Part shown: in pieces, positions 1 through 9,127 of the stretch
Position numbering within the stretch: the first letter of the stretch is position 1
Layout of the letters: every line of letters begins with the position of its first letter
Assembly (NCBI RefSeq): GCF_009928425.1
Contig: NZ_JAABNS010000001.1
Location: 2,108,001 to 2,172,000, forward strand
Source of the DNA: Pseudarthrobacter sp. ATCC 49987
Lineage (GTDB): Bacteria > Actinomycetota > Actinomycetes > Actinomycetales > Micrococcaceae
Direction: 5' to 3'
Length of the DNA stretch: 64,000 bases
The notes under the pieces: generated by a model
Databases searched by the model: none
The model's input: the letters and a program-made list of their open reading frames with translations, nothing else
What the model was told of the DNA's origin: nothing
Made by a program: the position numbers and the translations under genes

Positions 1-2
1 CC

Positions 3-596
3 GGCCTGGCGCCGGAGACAATGGTGTGTGCCAGCGATGCCATTTCTGCACGGATCGACGAACTGCAGTTCGACCTGGGTGAAGGCCCGCGCTGGGAAGC
101 CCTGCAAACCCGCAGACCCGTGCTTATGCCGGATGTGCGCCGGGGGCCGCATGGCGCATGGCCGGTCTTTGCAAAATCCCTGGTGGAACTGGATGTGGCG
201 GCACTCTTCGTTTTCCCGCTCACGCTCGGCGCGCTGGATATCGGCGTAGTGGAGCTTTACAGTTCTGAACCCGGCCCCCTTAGCCCGGCGAAGCATTCCA
301 TGGCCCTGCAGCTCGCCGACGCCGCAACCTGGCACTTGCTGCGCCAGCTCCTGACCCTTGACCCCGGACACGGCGCTGACGCCCCGCCGGATGGCTCTCC
401 CTTGTCACGGCGCGAGGTACACCAGGCCACCGGTATGGTCCTGGCACAAAGCGGAACGACTGCCCGGGACGCACTCCTGCTGATCCGGGCACACGCATTT
501 GCCCATGGACGTACCGTCAGGGAGGTCGCCCGGGACGTGGTCAGCCGATGCCTTGACTTCAGCCCCGAACGCGGCTCAGCCGGGCGAGTGCAGTAG
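3..596 (+). CDS. GAF and ANTAR domain regulator, 5' end missing
   Basis: The reading frame is open to the left edge of the window, so the gene starts upstream; an internal ATG at 21 falls inside what reads as the GAF domain (GLAPETMVCASDA) and is unlikely to be the start. About 130 visible residues are a GAF-type sensor segment. The last 55 or so form an ANTAR domain, recognisable from REVHQATGMVLAQSG and a following amphipathic helix ending in VREVARDVV. ANTAR domains bind paired RNA hairpins and act as antiterminators, so the likely role is signal-dependent control of transcription elongation. The ligand cannot be told from sequence. The stop codon overlaps the putative -10 of the next gene, which has the same domain pair. 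Confidence 0.85.
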   Translation, partial: GLAPETMVCASDAISARIDELQFDLGEGPRWEALQTRRPVLMPDVRRGPHGAWPVFAKSLVELDVAALFVFPLTLGALDIGVVELYSSEPGPLSPAKHSMALQLADAATWHLLRQLLTLDPGHGADAPPDGSPLSRREVHQATGMVLAQSGTTARDALLLIRAHAFAHGRTVREVARDVVSRCLDFSPERGSAGRVQ

Positions 597-605
597 AATC
601 CGAAT
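594..605 (+). promoter_or_regulatory. -10 element of leaderless GAF-ANTAR gene
   Basis: TAGAAT at 594-599 is 6 nt before the ATG at 606. No good -35 is visible. The element overlaps the stop codon of the preceding gene. Confidence 0.45.
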
Positions 606-1319
606 ATGGCGATGATAGGCCGCGCCGGACGCGTGAGTGCCGCATTCGTCAAGATAGCGGACACACTCGTGGCGGACTATGACGTCTTCGACCTCCTCCA
701 CACACTGGTGGATGAATCAGTCGGCATTCTTGACGCCGCCGCCGCAGGACTCGTTCTGGTCGACCCGGATGGAGACCTCCAGGTAATGGCCTCGACGAGC
801 GAGGAAAGCCAACTGGTGGAAGTCCTCCAGCTCGAGGCTGGTGCCGGTCCGTGCGTGGACTGCTACCGGACCGGAGCCGTGGTAGCCATCGATGACATCG
901 CAACGCAGGGCTCCCGATGGCCCCTGTTCCAGTCCTCTGCACTCTCCCAGGGATTCCGGTCCCTGCACGCCGTCCCCATGCGCCTGCGCAGCCGGACCAT
1001 CGGCGCCTTGAACCTTTTTGGCCACGAGGTCGGTCCCCTCACCGCCGACGACGCCGCCATTGCCCAAGCCTTCGCCGACGTGGCAACCATCACCCTCCTG
1101 CAGGAACGCGCCGCGAGGGAAAGCGCCCTGATCAACGAACAGCTGCAGCGTGCCCTCAACAGCCGCATCCTGATCGAACAGGCCAAGGGCGTCATTGCCC
1201 ACACTTCCAAGGTCGACATGAATGCGGCATTCGCGCTGCTGCGCGGCTATGCCCGCGCCCACAACCAGACCATCTACGAAACAGCGGACAAGATCATCAA
1301 CCGCAGAATTACCCTTTAG
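606..1319 (+). CDS. GAF and ANTAR domain regulator
   Basis: This 237-residue protein has a GAF domain at roughly residues 20-160 and an ANTAR domain at roughly 175-230 (SRILIEQAKGVIAH, then LRGYARAHNQTIYETADKII). ANTAR proteins bind nascent RNA hairpins to prevent termination; the GAF part would sense a small ligand or redox state. There is no Shine-Dalgarno before the ATG. Instead TAGAAT lies exactly 6 nt upstream, which suggests a leaderless transcript. It lies 9 nt after a second GAF-ANTAR gene in the same direction, so the two may be paralogues from a duplication, although their sequences are clearly diverged. Confidence 0.88.
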   Translation: MAMIGRAGRVSAAFVKIADTLVADYDVFDLLHTLVDESVGILDAAAAGLVLVDPDGDLQVMASTSEESQLVEVLQLEAGAGPCVDCYRTGAVVAIDDIATQGSRWPLFQSSALSQGFRSLHAVPMRLRSRTIGALNLFGHEVGPLTADDAAIAQAFADVATITLLQERAARESALINEQLQRALNSRILIEQAKGVIAHTSKVDMNAAFALLRGYARAHNQTIYETADKIINRRITL

Positions 1320-1475
1320 CCCACGGAGCAATGGCTCCAGCTGGCTCATCGATTGTCGCCTCGCTGCTCCCTCGCCCGCTCCACCGGCGCACTCCCGGCT
1401 GATGCATAGTCGGCCGGCCTTTCAGCGTCGGGCAATCCGGCAGGCAGCGATCAAACGGGCGACACGGGCCAGCAC

Positions 1476-1492
1476 TTCTACCTCATGTAGAA
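1476..1492. promoter_or_regulatory. Candidate BlaI operator
   Basis: TTCTAC-N5-GTAGAA is a perfect 6-bp-arm palindrome in the 268-bp gap before the BlaI-type gene. BlaI/MecI repressors bind dyads built on TACA/TGTA-like half sites and usually control their own operon. The match is by form and position only. Confidence 0.4.
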
Positions 1493-1587
1493 ACTATCCG
1501 CAAAACACGGTAAATTTAAGACTGAGGTATTCACAGACCGCCCGCAGAGTCGATTGGCCGGAGCGGCATTTACGAAGGACGTACGGA

Positions 1588-1974
1588 ATGGCAAGTCTCG
1601 GTGAACTGGAACGGGCAGTGATGGATCTGCTCTGGGCAGGCCATGAGGCTGCAACAGCAAACACCTTGCGGGACCTGCTCGCACAGAGTACACGCGCCGA
1701 AAACGGCACCGCAGGACACGAGGGCAAGGATCTGGCCGTCACGACGGTACTGACCGTGCTCTCCCGCCTTGAACGCAAAGGCCTGGTCGAGCGTGAACGC
1801 GGCACCCGCCCGCACCGCTACCAGGCAGTCTCCAGCCGCGAGGACCACACCGCTGAACTGATGCACGAGGTTCTGGGCTCCGCACCGGACCGCGAGGCGG
1901 TGCTGGCGCGCTTTATTGGTTCCGTCACCGATACCGAGGCAGAAACGCTGCGCAAGCTGCTGGGACTCAGCTAG
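1588..1974 (+). CDS. BlaI/MecI/CopY family transcriptional repressor
   Basis: This is a 128-residue winged-helix repressor. Visible marks are LGELERAVMDLLW at the N-terminus, TTVLTVLSRLERKGLVERE as the recognition helix and wing, and a C-terminal dimerisation helix ending LRKLLGLS. The ATG at 1588 is preceded by GAAGGACG; an in-frame extension upstream to 1222 overlaps the previous gene and is not coding. Six bases separate its stop from the M56 peptidase gene, the usual BlaI-BlaR1 pairing. In that system the membrane peptidase triggers inactivation of the repressor. No beta-lactamase gene is nearby, so the regulated target is unknown. Confidence 0.9.
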   Translation: MASLGELERAVMDLLWAGHEAATANTLRDLLAQSTRAENGTAGHEGKDLAVTTVLTVLSRLERKGLVERERGTRPHRYQAVSSREDHTAELMHEVLGSAPDREAVLARFIGSVTDTEAETLRKLLGLS

Positions 1975-1980
1975 CGCCCG

Positions 1981-2970
1981 ATGTTCTGGACCTCATGGTT
2001 TCTGGCGGTCCTCGCGATAGTGCTGGCCTGGCCGGTGCCTGTCCTGCTTTCGCGCGCCCAGTGGCCGGCGCGTTCGCCGTTCACAGCCATGCTGCTGTGG
2101 CAGGCGATCGCCCTCGCCGGCGGGCTGTCCATGATCGGCGCCATGCTGGTCTACGGCCTGGAGCCGGTCGGAGACAACCTGCTGGCCGGCCTGCGCGCCC
2201 TTGCCGGGATGGTCTTCAACAACGCGCCCACCACCGCGCTGGGCTTCTGGCACATTTTCGCGCTGTCTGCCGCGGCCCTGCTGACGGCCCACCTGGTGTT
2301 CACCCTGCTGCTGACCTACTACAAGATCCAGCGCCAGCGGCGGCGCCACCGCGAACTGCTGGCGCTGCTCGCCTCACCCTCCGCCGACGGCCCTCGGACC
2401 ATGGTGATCAATGTCGACTCGCCCGTCGCGTACTGCCTGCCCGGAGGCGCCCGCTCGGTCACCGTCCTCTCCGACGGTCTTATGGCGGCCCTCGAACCCG
2501 CCGAACTCCGTGCGGTCCTGAACCATGAGAACGCCCACCTGGACCAGCGCCACCATCTGCTGCTCTGGGCCTTTGCAGCCTGGCGGCAAGCCCTTCCGTG
2601 GCTGCCCACCACCCGCCTGGCGCAGGAGGCGGTTAGCTCGCTGATCGAGATGCTCGCCGACGACGTCGCGCTGAGAACCGAAAGCAAGGCGACATTGATC
2701 AAGGCGATCGCGATTGTCGCCAGCGGCTCCGCCGGCGCCCCCGGCGCACGGATGGCCTTCGGCGAGCCGGAACTGTCCGACGTCGAACCCGGCCAGCCGG
2801 GTGCCACCGGCGGCGCCGGTTCGGCCCGGACGACGGCGTCGCGCGTCAGCCGCCTGCTCTCCCCGCAGCCGCCGCTCCCGGAACCCCTGCGCGCGGCTGT
2901 GCTGGCCGCATGCCTGCTGCTGCTCGCGGTCCCGACGGCACTGCTGATTGTTCCCGGCATGCTGGGCTAA
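1981..2970 (+). CDS. M56 family membrane metallopeptidase (BlaR1-like)
   Basis: The 329-residue protein has predicted membrane segments near residues 5-25, 40-60, 85-108 and a C-terminal one at about 303-325. A zinc-protease motif HENAH (His182, Glu183, His186) lies in the loop after the third segment. This is the BlaR1/MecR1 protease core without the extracellular penicillin-binding sensor domain, so it cannot sense beta-lactams in the BlaR1 manner. A Gly/Ala/Pro-rich stretch (about 255-285) precedes the last membrane segment. It is almost certainly co-transcribed with the BlaI-type gene and probably controls that repressor by proteolysis. Confidence 0.88.
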   Translation: MFWTSWFLAVLAIVLAWPVPVLLSRAQWPARSPFTAMLLWQAIALAGGLSMIGAMLVYGLEPVGDNLLAGLRALAGMVFNNAPTTALGFWHIFALSAAALLTAHLVFTLLLTYYKIQRQRRRHRELLALLASPSADGPRTMVINVDSPVAYCLPGGARSVTVLSDGLMAALEPAELRAVLNHENAHLDQRHHLLLWAFAAWRQALPWLPTTRLAQEAVSSLIEMLADDVALRTESKATLIKAIAIVASGSAGAPGARMAFGEPELSDVEPGQPGATGGAGSARTTASRVSRLLSPQPPLPEPLRAAVLAACLLLLAVPTALLIVPGMLG

Positions 2971-3027
2971 CTCCCCTCGGCGGAGGCGGCAGCGGCGGCC
3001 GCCGCCGCCGAAGGCAGCGCACACAAG

Positions 3028-3066
3028 ACGCGGGGCCGCCCCACCCTCAGGCGGGGCGGCCCGCGT
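3028..3066. terminator. Bidirectional hairpin terminator
   Basis: Arms 3033-3042 and 3053-3062 (GGGCCGCCCC/GGGGCGGCCC) are perfectly complementary, extended by ACGC/GCGT across a single-base bulge. It lies between the M56 gene and the oppositely oriented peptidase pseudogene. Confidence 0.7.
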
Positions 3067-3098
3067 CTGTTGTACCGCTGCACTGCCGCCGCCAGTGG

Positions 3099-4621
3099 CT
3101 ACTTGATCAGCTTGTTGGCCTTGTACTCGAGGTCCACGTTGCCGGTACCGTTGCCCTTGGTGGTGCCATTGACTGTCGAGGTGGTCATCGCGAAGGTGAG
3201 CGTGGAGTGGGCAATCGCGTCCGCCATTTGCTCCAGCACTGTGTCGTTCACCCTGTCGATGGTGTCGCACGCCTGGTGGTAGCAGGAATCGTGGGCCACA
3301 CCGGCAGTGCCGCCGAAGACGGCCGCCTCGTCAGCGGTTTTCAGGTCTTCCGCACCGGTGAACAGTCCTCCGGCCGGGATGCCGTTGTTGATGAAACCGA
3401 AGTAGTCGGATCTCCCGTCGAAGGCGGTCGGCACAACGGGCAGGTTCTGGGACTTGAAGTAGTCCAGGAAGACCTTCTCCACCAACGCGGAACCGTTGGG
3501 GCCCTTTTCGCCGAATGCCGAGCCGTCGCCGTCTTACACGTAGCGGACAAAGTTTGGCGAGCCCACCATGTCGAAGTTGAGGTTGACGGCATGGTCCTTG
3601 ATCTGGCGCGCCGTGAGCTGGGAGACATAGTAATCCGAGCCGATCAGCCCGGCCTCTTCCCGCCCCAGAAGGCGAAGCGCACCCGGTTCGTCAGGGCCGG
3701 GCTGCCGGGCTTCTTGAGCTGGATCGCGGTTTCCAGGATGGAGGCCGTGCCGGTGCCGTTGTCGTTGATGCCGGGCCCTTCGGGCACCGAGTCCAGGTGC
3801 GCGCCCACCAGGACGGTCCGGTCCGCACGGCCGCCGGTATCGGCCAGGATGTTGAAGGACGCGGTCTGGGTGATAGTGGCGTCGACGGCGAGGTGCATCA
3901 CGGCGTTTTGCAGCCCGGCGAGTTCGGAGCCGTTGTCGAAGCTCGTGCTGACCACCGGGATGGCCGGCTGCGGCGCGCCGAGGGTGCCGCCAAACAGACC
4001 GAGGCGGTCTTCGCCGGGGACGGCGTTGCCCTGGTTGAAGATGATGGCTCCCGCGGCCCCGGCGGCGGCGGCGTTGTCCGCCTTGATCCGGAACGTGCAG
4101 GTGCCGCGCTGGATCAGCGCGATGTTCCCCGGTGTGAAGCCGGCAAAGTCGCCCGCTTCGCAGCCGCTGGTCGACGCACGGTCACCGGCCAAATTGATGT
4201 CCACGGCCGACACGGGGGCGGTGATGTCCCCCTCGCCGGAGTAGTCCATGTCGAGGAAGCCGTCCCCGTAGGCATAGGCCTTGGGCGTCGGCGACACCCG
4301 TTCCAGCGTGGCTCCAACGGTGGCGTACTGTTCGTACGTGAACGGCTGCCGGACCGTCATGTAGCCGGCCGCCGCGAGCTTCGTTTCGATGTACCGGGCG
4401 GAGGCCTCGTAGCCTGGGGTTCCCGCCGCACGGTTGCCGCCGTTGGCGGTCGCGATGGCCTGGAGGGCTTGCAGGTGTGCCTTGATGTTTGGGGCCGACA
4501 CCGCCGAACGCAGGGCTTCCGAGCTGGTTCCGGTTGCTGCAAGGGCCGGAGGCGCGAAGCTGACCGCCAGTCCGATCGTGGCGGCGATGGCCGCGCGCTG
4601 GATATTCCGAGTTTGCCTCAT
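3099..4621 (-). pseudogene. Secreted M28 family peptidase, disrupted by frameshift and nonsense codon
   Basis: The N-terminal 322 or so residues read well: a signal peptide (RAAIAATIGLAVSFAPPALA), a PA insert and the metal-binding GAHLDSVPEGPG-N-DNGTG region. The frame then breaks at about 3658-3664, where WGAEEAG is expected but WGGKRPG-stop is read; restoring one base gives a continuous M28 sequence. Downstream in the restored frame a second lesion at 3534-3536 turns an expected Tyr codon into TAA (RYV-stop-DGDGS). The rest, to YKANKLIK, is in frame and keeps the late histidine (DSCYHQACD). With one base restored the gene would be about 507 codons, normal for an actinobacterial M28 aminopeptidase. 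The frameshift hits the catalytic glutamate motif. The start ATG at 4621 has AGGAG upstream. Confidence 0.85.
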
Positions 4622-4791
4622 AGGGGTCTCCTGGATTCGTGCTGCGGAATCCGGCTCCGGGCGTCATTGCCCGGAGCCGTGAGACGACACTATCGGAACG
4701 AGTCAGTACGGTTTAGAGGGCATTTAGGCACTGGCGCAAATGCCCCGCGACGCGGAGGATGCGGGCCGCAGCAGCCCTCGTGCGCCTGGCG

Positions 4792-6900
4792 TCAGGCGTC
4801 GATGCGCTCCCGGTCCAGGCTCGCCGCGCCGGCGATGATGAAGTCCTTGCGGGGCGCGACGTCGGATCCCATCAGGAGGTCAAAGGTCTCTTCGGCGTCC
4901 TTGGCATTTTCGATGCCGACCTTGCGCAGGGTGCGGTGCCGCGGGTCCATGGTGGTTTCGGCCAGCTGCTCCGCGTCCATCTCGCCCAGGCCCTTATAGC
5001 GCTGGATCGGTTCCTTGTACCGCTTGCCGTCCTTGGCGAGCCGGTCCAGCAGGACGTGCAGTTCAGCCTCGGAGTAGGTGTAGATCATCTCGTTGGCCTT
5101 CTGGCCGGCGTTGATGACCTCCACCCGGTGCAGCGGCGGCACGGCAGCGAAGACCCGGCCCTGCTCAATCATCGGCCGCATGTAGCGGAAAAACAGCGTC
5201 AGCAGGAGCGTGCGGATGTGGGCGCCGTCGACGTCGGCGTCAGTCATCAGGATGACCTTGCCGTACCGGGCGGCGCTGATGTCGAAGCTCCGGCCGGAGC
5301 CCGCGCCCACGACCTGGATGAGGGCCGCACACTCGGCATTGGAAAGCATGTCGCCCACCGAGGCCTTCTGCACGTTGAGGATCTTGCCGCGGATGGGAAG
5401 CAGCGCCTGGAAGTCGGAAGAGCGTGCCAGCTTGGCGGTTCCGAGCGCCGAGTCGCCTTCGACAATGAACAGTTCGGAGCGGGCGACGTCGTCCGTGCGG
5501 CAGTCCGCGAGCTTGGTGGGCATGGAGGACGTTTCCAGGGCGTTTTTGCGCCGCTGGGTCTCCTTGTGGACGCGCGCGGAGATGCGCGACTTCATCTCGC
5601 TGACGATCTTTTCCAGCAGCAGCGCCGACTGGGCCTTGTCGTTCCGGTGGGACGAGGTCAGCTTGGCGTTGATCTCCTGTTCCACCACCTTGGCGACGAT
5701 GGCCCGCACGGCGGAGGTGCCCAGGATTTCCTTGGTCTGGCCCTCGAACTGTGGTTCGGCAAGCCGGACGGTGAGGACGGCGGTAAGTCCCGCGAAGATG
5801 TCGTCCTTTTCGATCTTGTCGTTGCCGGCCTTGAGCTTCCGGGCATTGGTTTCGACGGCTTTGCGGAAGGTCTTCAGGAGCGCCTGTTCGAAGCCGGCCT
5901 GGTGGGTGCCGCCCTTGGGGGTGGAGATGATGTTGACGAAAGTGCGCACGGTGCTGTCGTAGCCGATGCCCCAGCGAAGCGCGACGTCGACCTCGCAGTC
6001 CCGTTCGACCTCGGTGAGCTGGCTGTGGCCCTTCTCATCGATGACCGGGACAGTTTCCTTGAACTTGCCGGCGCCATGCAGCCGCCAGATGTCCGTGACG
6101 GCAGGGTCTGCGGCGAGGTACTCAACGAACTCGGAGATGCCGCCGTCGTGGTGGAACACTTCCTCATGCGGGCCGGACTCGCCCGGGGTGCCGGGGAGCT
6201 TGCGCTCGTCCCGGACGGTGAGCTTCAGGCCGGGGACCAGGAAGGAGGTCTGGCGGGCGCGGGCGGCCAGTTCGTCGTAGGAGAACTTGGCGTCCGGGGT
6301 GAAGATCTGCCGGTCCGCCCAGTAGCGGATCCGTGTGCCGGTGACGCCGCGCTTGGTCTTGCCCACGATGTCCAGGACGGACCCGTCGACGAAGGGCGCG
6401 AAGACCGAAGCCGGGTCGGGCCTGGTGCCGGTGTCCTTGAAGCGGCCGGGCTCGCCACGGCGGAAGGACATCTTGTAGGTCTTGCCGCCGCGGTCGACTT
6501 CCACGTCAAGCCGGGCGGACAGGGCATTGACAACGGATGCGCCGACGCCGTGCAGTCCGCCGGAGGCGGTGTAGGAACCGCCGCCGAACTTGCCGCCGGC
6601 GTGCAGCTTGGTGAAGACAACCTCGACGCCGCTCAGCCCGGTTTTCGGTTCGATGTCCACCGGGACGCCGCGTCCGTCGTCGTGGATCTCCACCGAGTTG
6701 TCCGCGTGCAGGATGATTTTGATGTCATGGCCAAAGCCGGCGAGGGCCTCGTCGACGGAGTTGTCGATGATTTCCCAGAGGCAGTGCATGAGTCCGCGGG
6801 AATCGGTGGAACCGATGTACATCCCCGGGCGCTTTCGGACGGCCTCGAGGCCCTCCAGCACGGAGAGATGCCGGGCGGTGTAATCAGAACTTGGGGCCAC
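4792..6900 (-). CDS. parE: DNA topoisomerase (ATP-hydrolysing) subunit B, GyrB/ParE type
   Basis: The 702-residue protein has the full type IIA B-subunit layout. The GHKL ATPase region shows NSVDEALAG, DDGRGVPVD and GGLHGVGASVVNALS. The TOPRIM domain has EGDSALGTA at about residue 479 and TDADVDGAH near 550, and the C-terminus has QRYKGLGEMDAEQL. It relaxes or decatenates DNA together with an A subunit, which is not in this window. In actinobacteria the copy beside the principal sigma factor is normally annotated as topoisomerase IV B, distinct from GyrB near the origin; this assignment rests on that context. The start is GTG at 6900 with GAAGGAG about 10 nt upstream. Confidence 0.9.
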   Translation of the reverse strand: MAPSSDYTARHLSVLEGLEAVRKRPGMYIGSTDSRGLMHCLWEIIDNSVDEALAGFGHDIKIILHADNSVEIHDDGRGVPVDIEPKTGLSGVEVVFTKLHAGGKFGGGSYTASGGLHGVGASVVNALSARLDVEVDRGGKTYKMSFRRGEPGRFKDTGTRPDPASVFAPFVDGSVLDIVGKTKRGVTGTRIRYWADRQIFTPDAKFSYDELAARARQTSFLVPGLKLTVRDERKLPGTPGESGPHEEVFHHDGGISEFVEYLAADPAVTDIWRLHGAGKFKETVPVIDEKGHSQLTEVERDCEVDVALRWGIGYDSTVRTFVNIISTPKGGTHQAGFEQALLKTFRKAVETNARKLKAGNDKIEKDDIFAGLTAVLTVRLAEPQFEGQTKEILGTSAVRAIVAKVVEQEINAKLTSSHRNDKAQSALLLEKIVSEMKSRISARVHKETQRRKNALETSSMPTKLADCRTDDVARSELFIVEGDSALGTAKLARSSDFQALLPIRGKILNVQKASVGDMLSNAECAALIQVVGAGSGRSFDISAARYGKVILMTDADVDGAHIRTLLLTLFFRYMRPMIEQGRVFAAVPPLHRVEVINAGQKANEMIYTYSEAELHVLLDRLAKDGKRYKEPIQRYKGLGEMDAEQLAETTMDPRHRTLRKVGIENAKDAEETFDLLMGSDVAPRKDFIIAGAASLDRERIDA

Positions 6901-7099
6901 GGGGCGGAAACTCCTTCAGGAACGGGACCGTCGCCATTGGACGGGCAAAGCATTTTGGCGCTCTTCCTAGGGTAGTCGGAGTGCCGCCGTCCGGCGTGCT
7001 GCCACTCCCCCGTAGCCCGACGCGCCGGACGCCGTTATCGAGACGTGATACGCGTACAGCGAAAGTGGCCCATCCAAGCCATGGATTCGCCGCGAATGC

Positions 7100-7120
7100 T
7101 GGTTATATAGGTATACCGAT
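7100..7120 (+). promoter_or_regulatory. Putative promoter of the DUF7455 gene
   Basis: TTATATAGGTATACC is conspicuously AT-rich against GC-rich flanks and lies 20-35 nt before a strong ribosome binding site. The exact hexamer is not certain. Confidence 0.4.
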
Positions 7121-7138
7121 CTACCAAGGAGGCCGAAC

Positions 7139-7360
7139 ATGACAACAGCAGTTGCGGACCGCACACTCAGCACCGTCGACCGGTGCGATCGTTGCGGAGC
7201 ACAGGCATATGTCCGGGTTGTTCTCGGCGCCTCCGGGGGTGAGCTTCTTTTCTGCGGCCACCACGCCCGCGCCGTGGAGCCGACGCTACGGCCGCTCAGC
7301 TCAGACTGGCACGACGAGACTGGACGCCTTCACGAGAAGCCGCCGGTCCCGGTCGACTAG
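7139..7360 (+). CDS. DUF7455-type small cysteine/histidine protein
   Basis: This 73-residue protein carries CDRCGAQAYVRV and LLFCGHHAR. Three cysteines and two histidines in CxxC...CxHH spacing suggest one bound zinc. No enzyme motif is present. Genes of this type are regularly found next to the principal sigma factor gene in actinobacteria, and here the two are convergent. The function is unknown; a role in transcription is only a guess from position. A strong AAGGAGG lies about 6 nt before the ATG. The upstream AT-rich stretch 7100-7120 (TTATATAGGTATACC) is the only -10-like sequence in the 238-bp gap. Confidence 0.82.
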   Translation: MTTAVADRTLSTVDRCDRCGAQAYVRVVLGASGGELLFCGHHARAVEPTLRPLSSDWHDETGRLHEKPPVPVD

Positions 7361-7370
7361 ACCATTTGAG

Positions 7371-7400
7371 AAAGGCCCCTCCGAATCCGGAGGGGCCTTT
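7371..7400 (+). terminator. Hairpin terminator after the DUF7455 gene
   Basis: Perfect 13-bp arms (AAAGGCCCCTCCG and complement) with a 4-nt loop start 11 nt after the stop codon. Confidence 0.8.
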
Positions 7401-7412
7401 CCGCTTTAACGA

Positions 7413-7476
7413 ACAACGCGGGGTCACTTCCCGCCCATCCTCCGAAGATGATGGGCGGGAAGTGACCCCGCGTTGT
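7413..7476. terminator. 27-bp perfect inverted repeat between convergent genes
   Basis: Arms 7413-7439 and 7450-7476 are perfectly complementary over 27 bp with a 10-nt loop. The repeat is just outside the sigma factor stop codon (7488-7490). A bidirectional terminator is the simplest reading; it is much longer than needed for that. Confidence 0.7.
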
Positions 7477-7487
7477 GTGGTACCTGC

Positions 7488-8822
<1,335 letters not shown>

Positions 8823-9127
8823 AGAAAACCTTTCTAGCGGCGGTCTGTGGAATCACCATACGGGCAACACCACTATGACCCTGTCAAGTCCGTGTTTCAC
8901 ATCAGGTGCAATCACGACCAGCAGAGCCACTAAGTAGAACTCCTGGGGCGACCGTAATGTTCCTTGTTTCCAAGGTCGATTGCGAGCACTTAATACACGG
9001 ACCCAACCGGGTCTCGGCAACCATTGTCTCACGATTTTCGCAATCGGCACCGACCCGCGGTGCAGGCGCCGCAATATCCGCCGCCGGGACCATGGCGCCA
9101 CTGTCCCGGCCCTGCGGTGGCTTGGCG
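8823..9127 (-). promoter_or_regulatory. 305-bp region upstream of rpoD
   Basis: No gene is seen here. On the minus strand a TTGACA at about 8885-8890 is followed by CGTATGGT roughly 20 nt on, a possible but over-spaced promoter. Farther up, GGAAACAAGGAACATT resembles an ECF-type element only loosely. The region must carry the sigma factor promoter, but I cannot place it firmly. Confidence 0.35.

Noticed and set aside
4759..6975. A 738-codon open frame on the plus strand
   Set aside because: It is the antisense shadow of the topoisomerase B gene; its product has no recognisable domain and is Gly/Val/Asp-rich.
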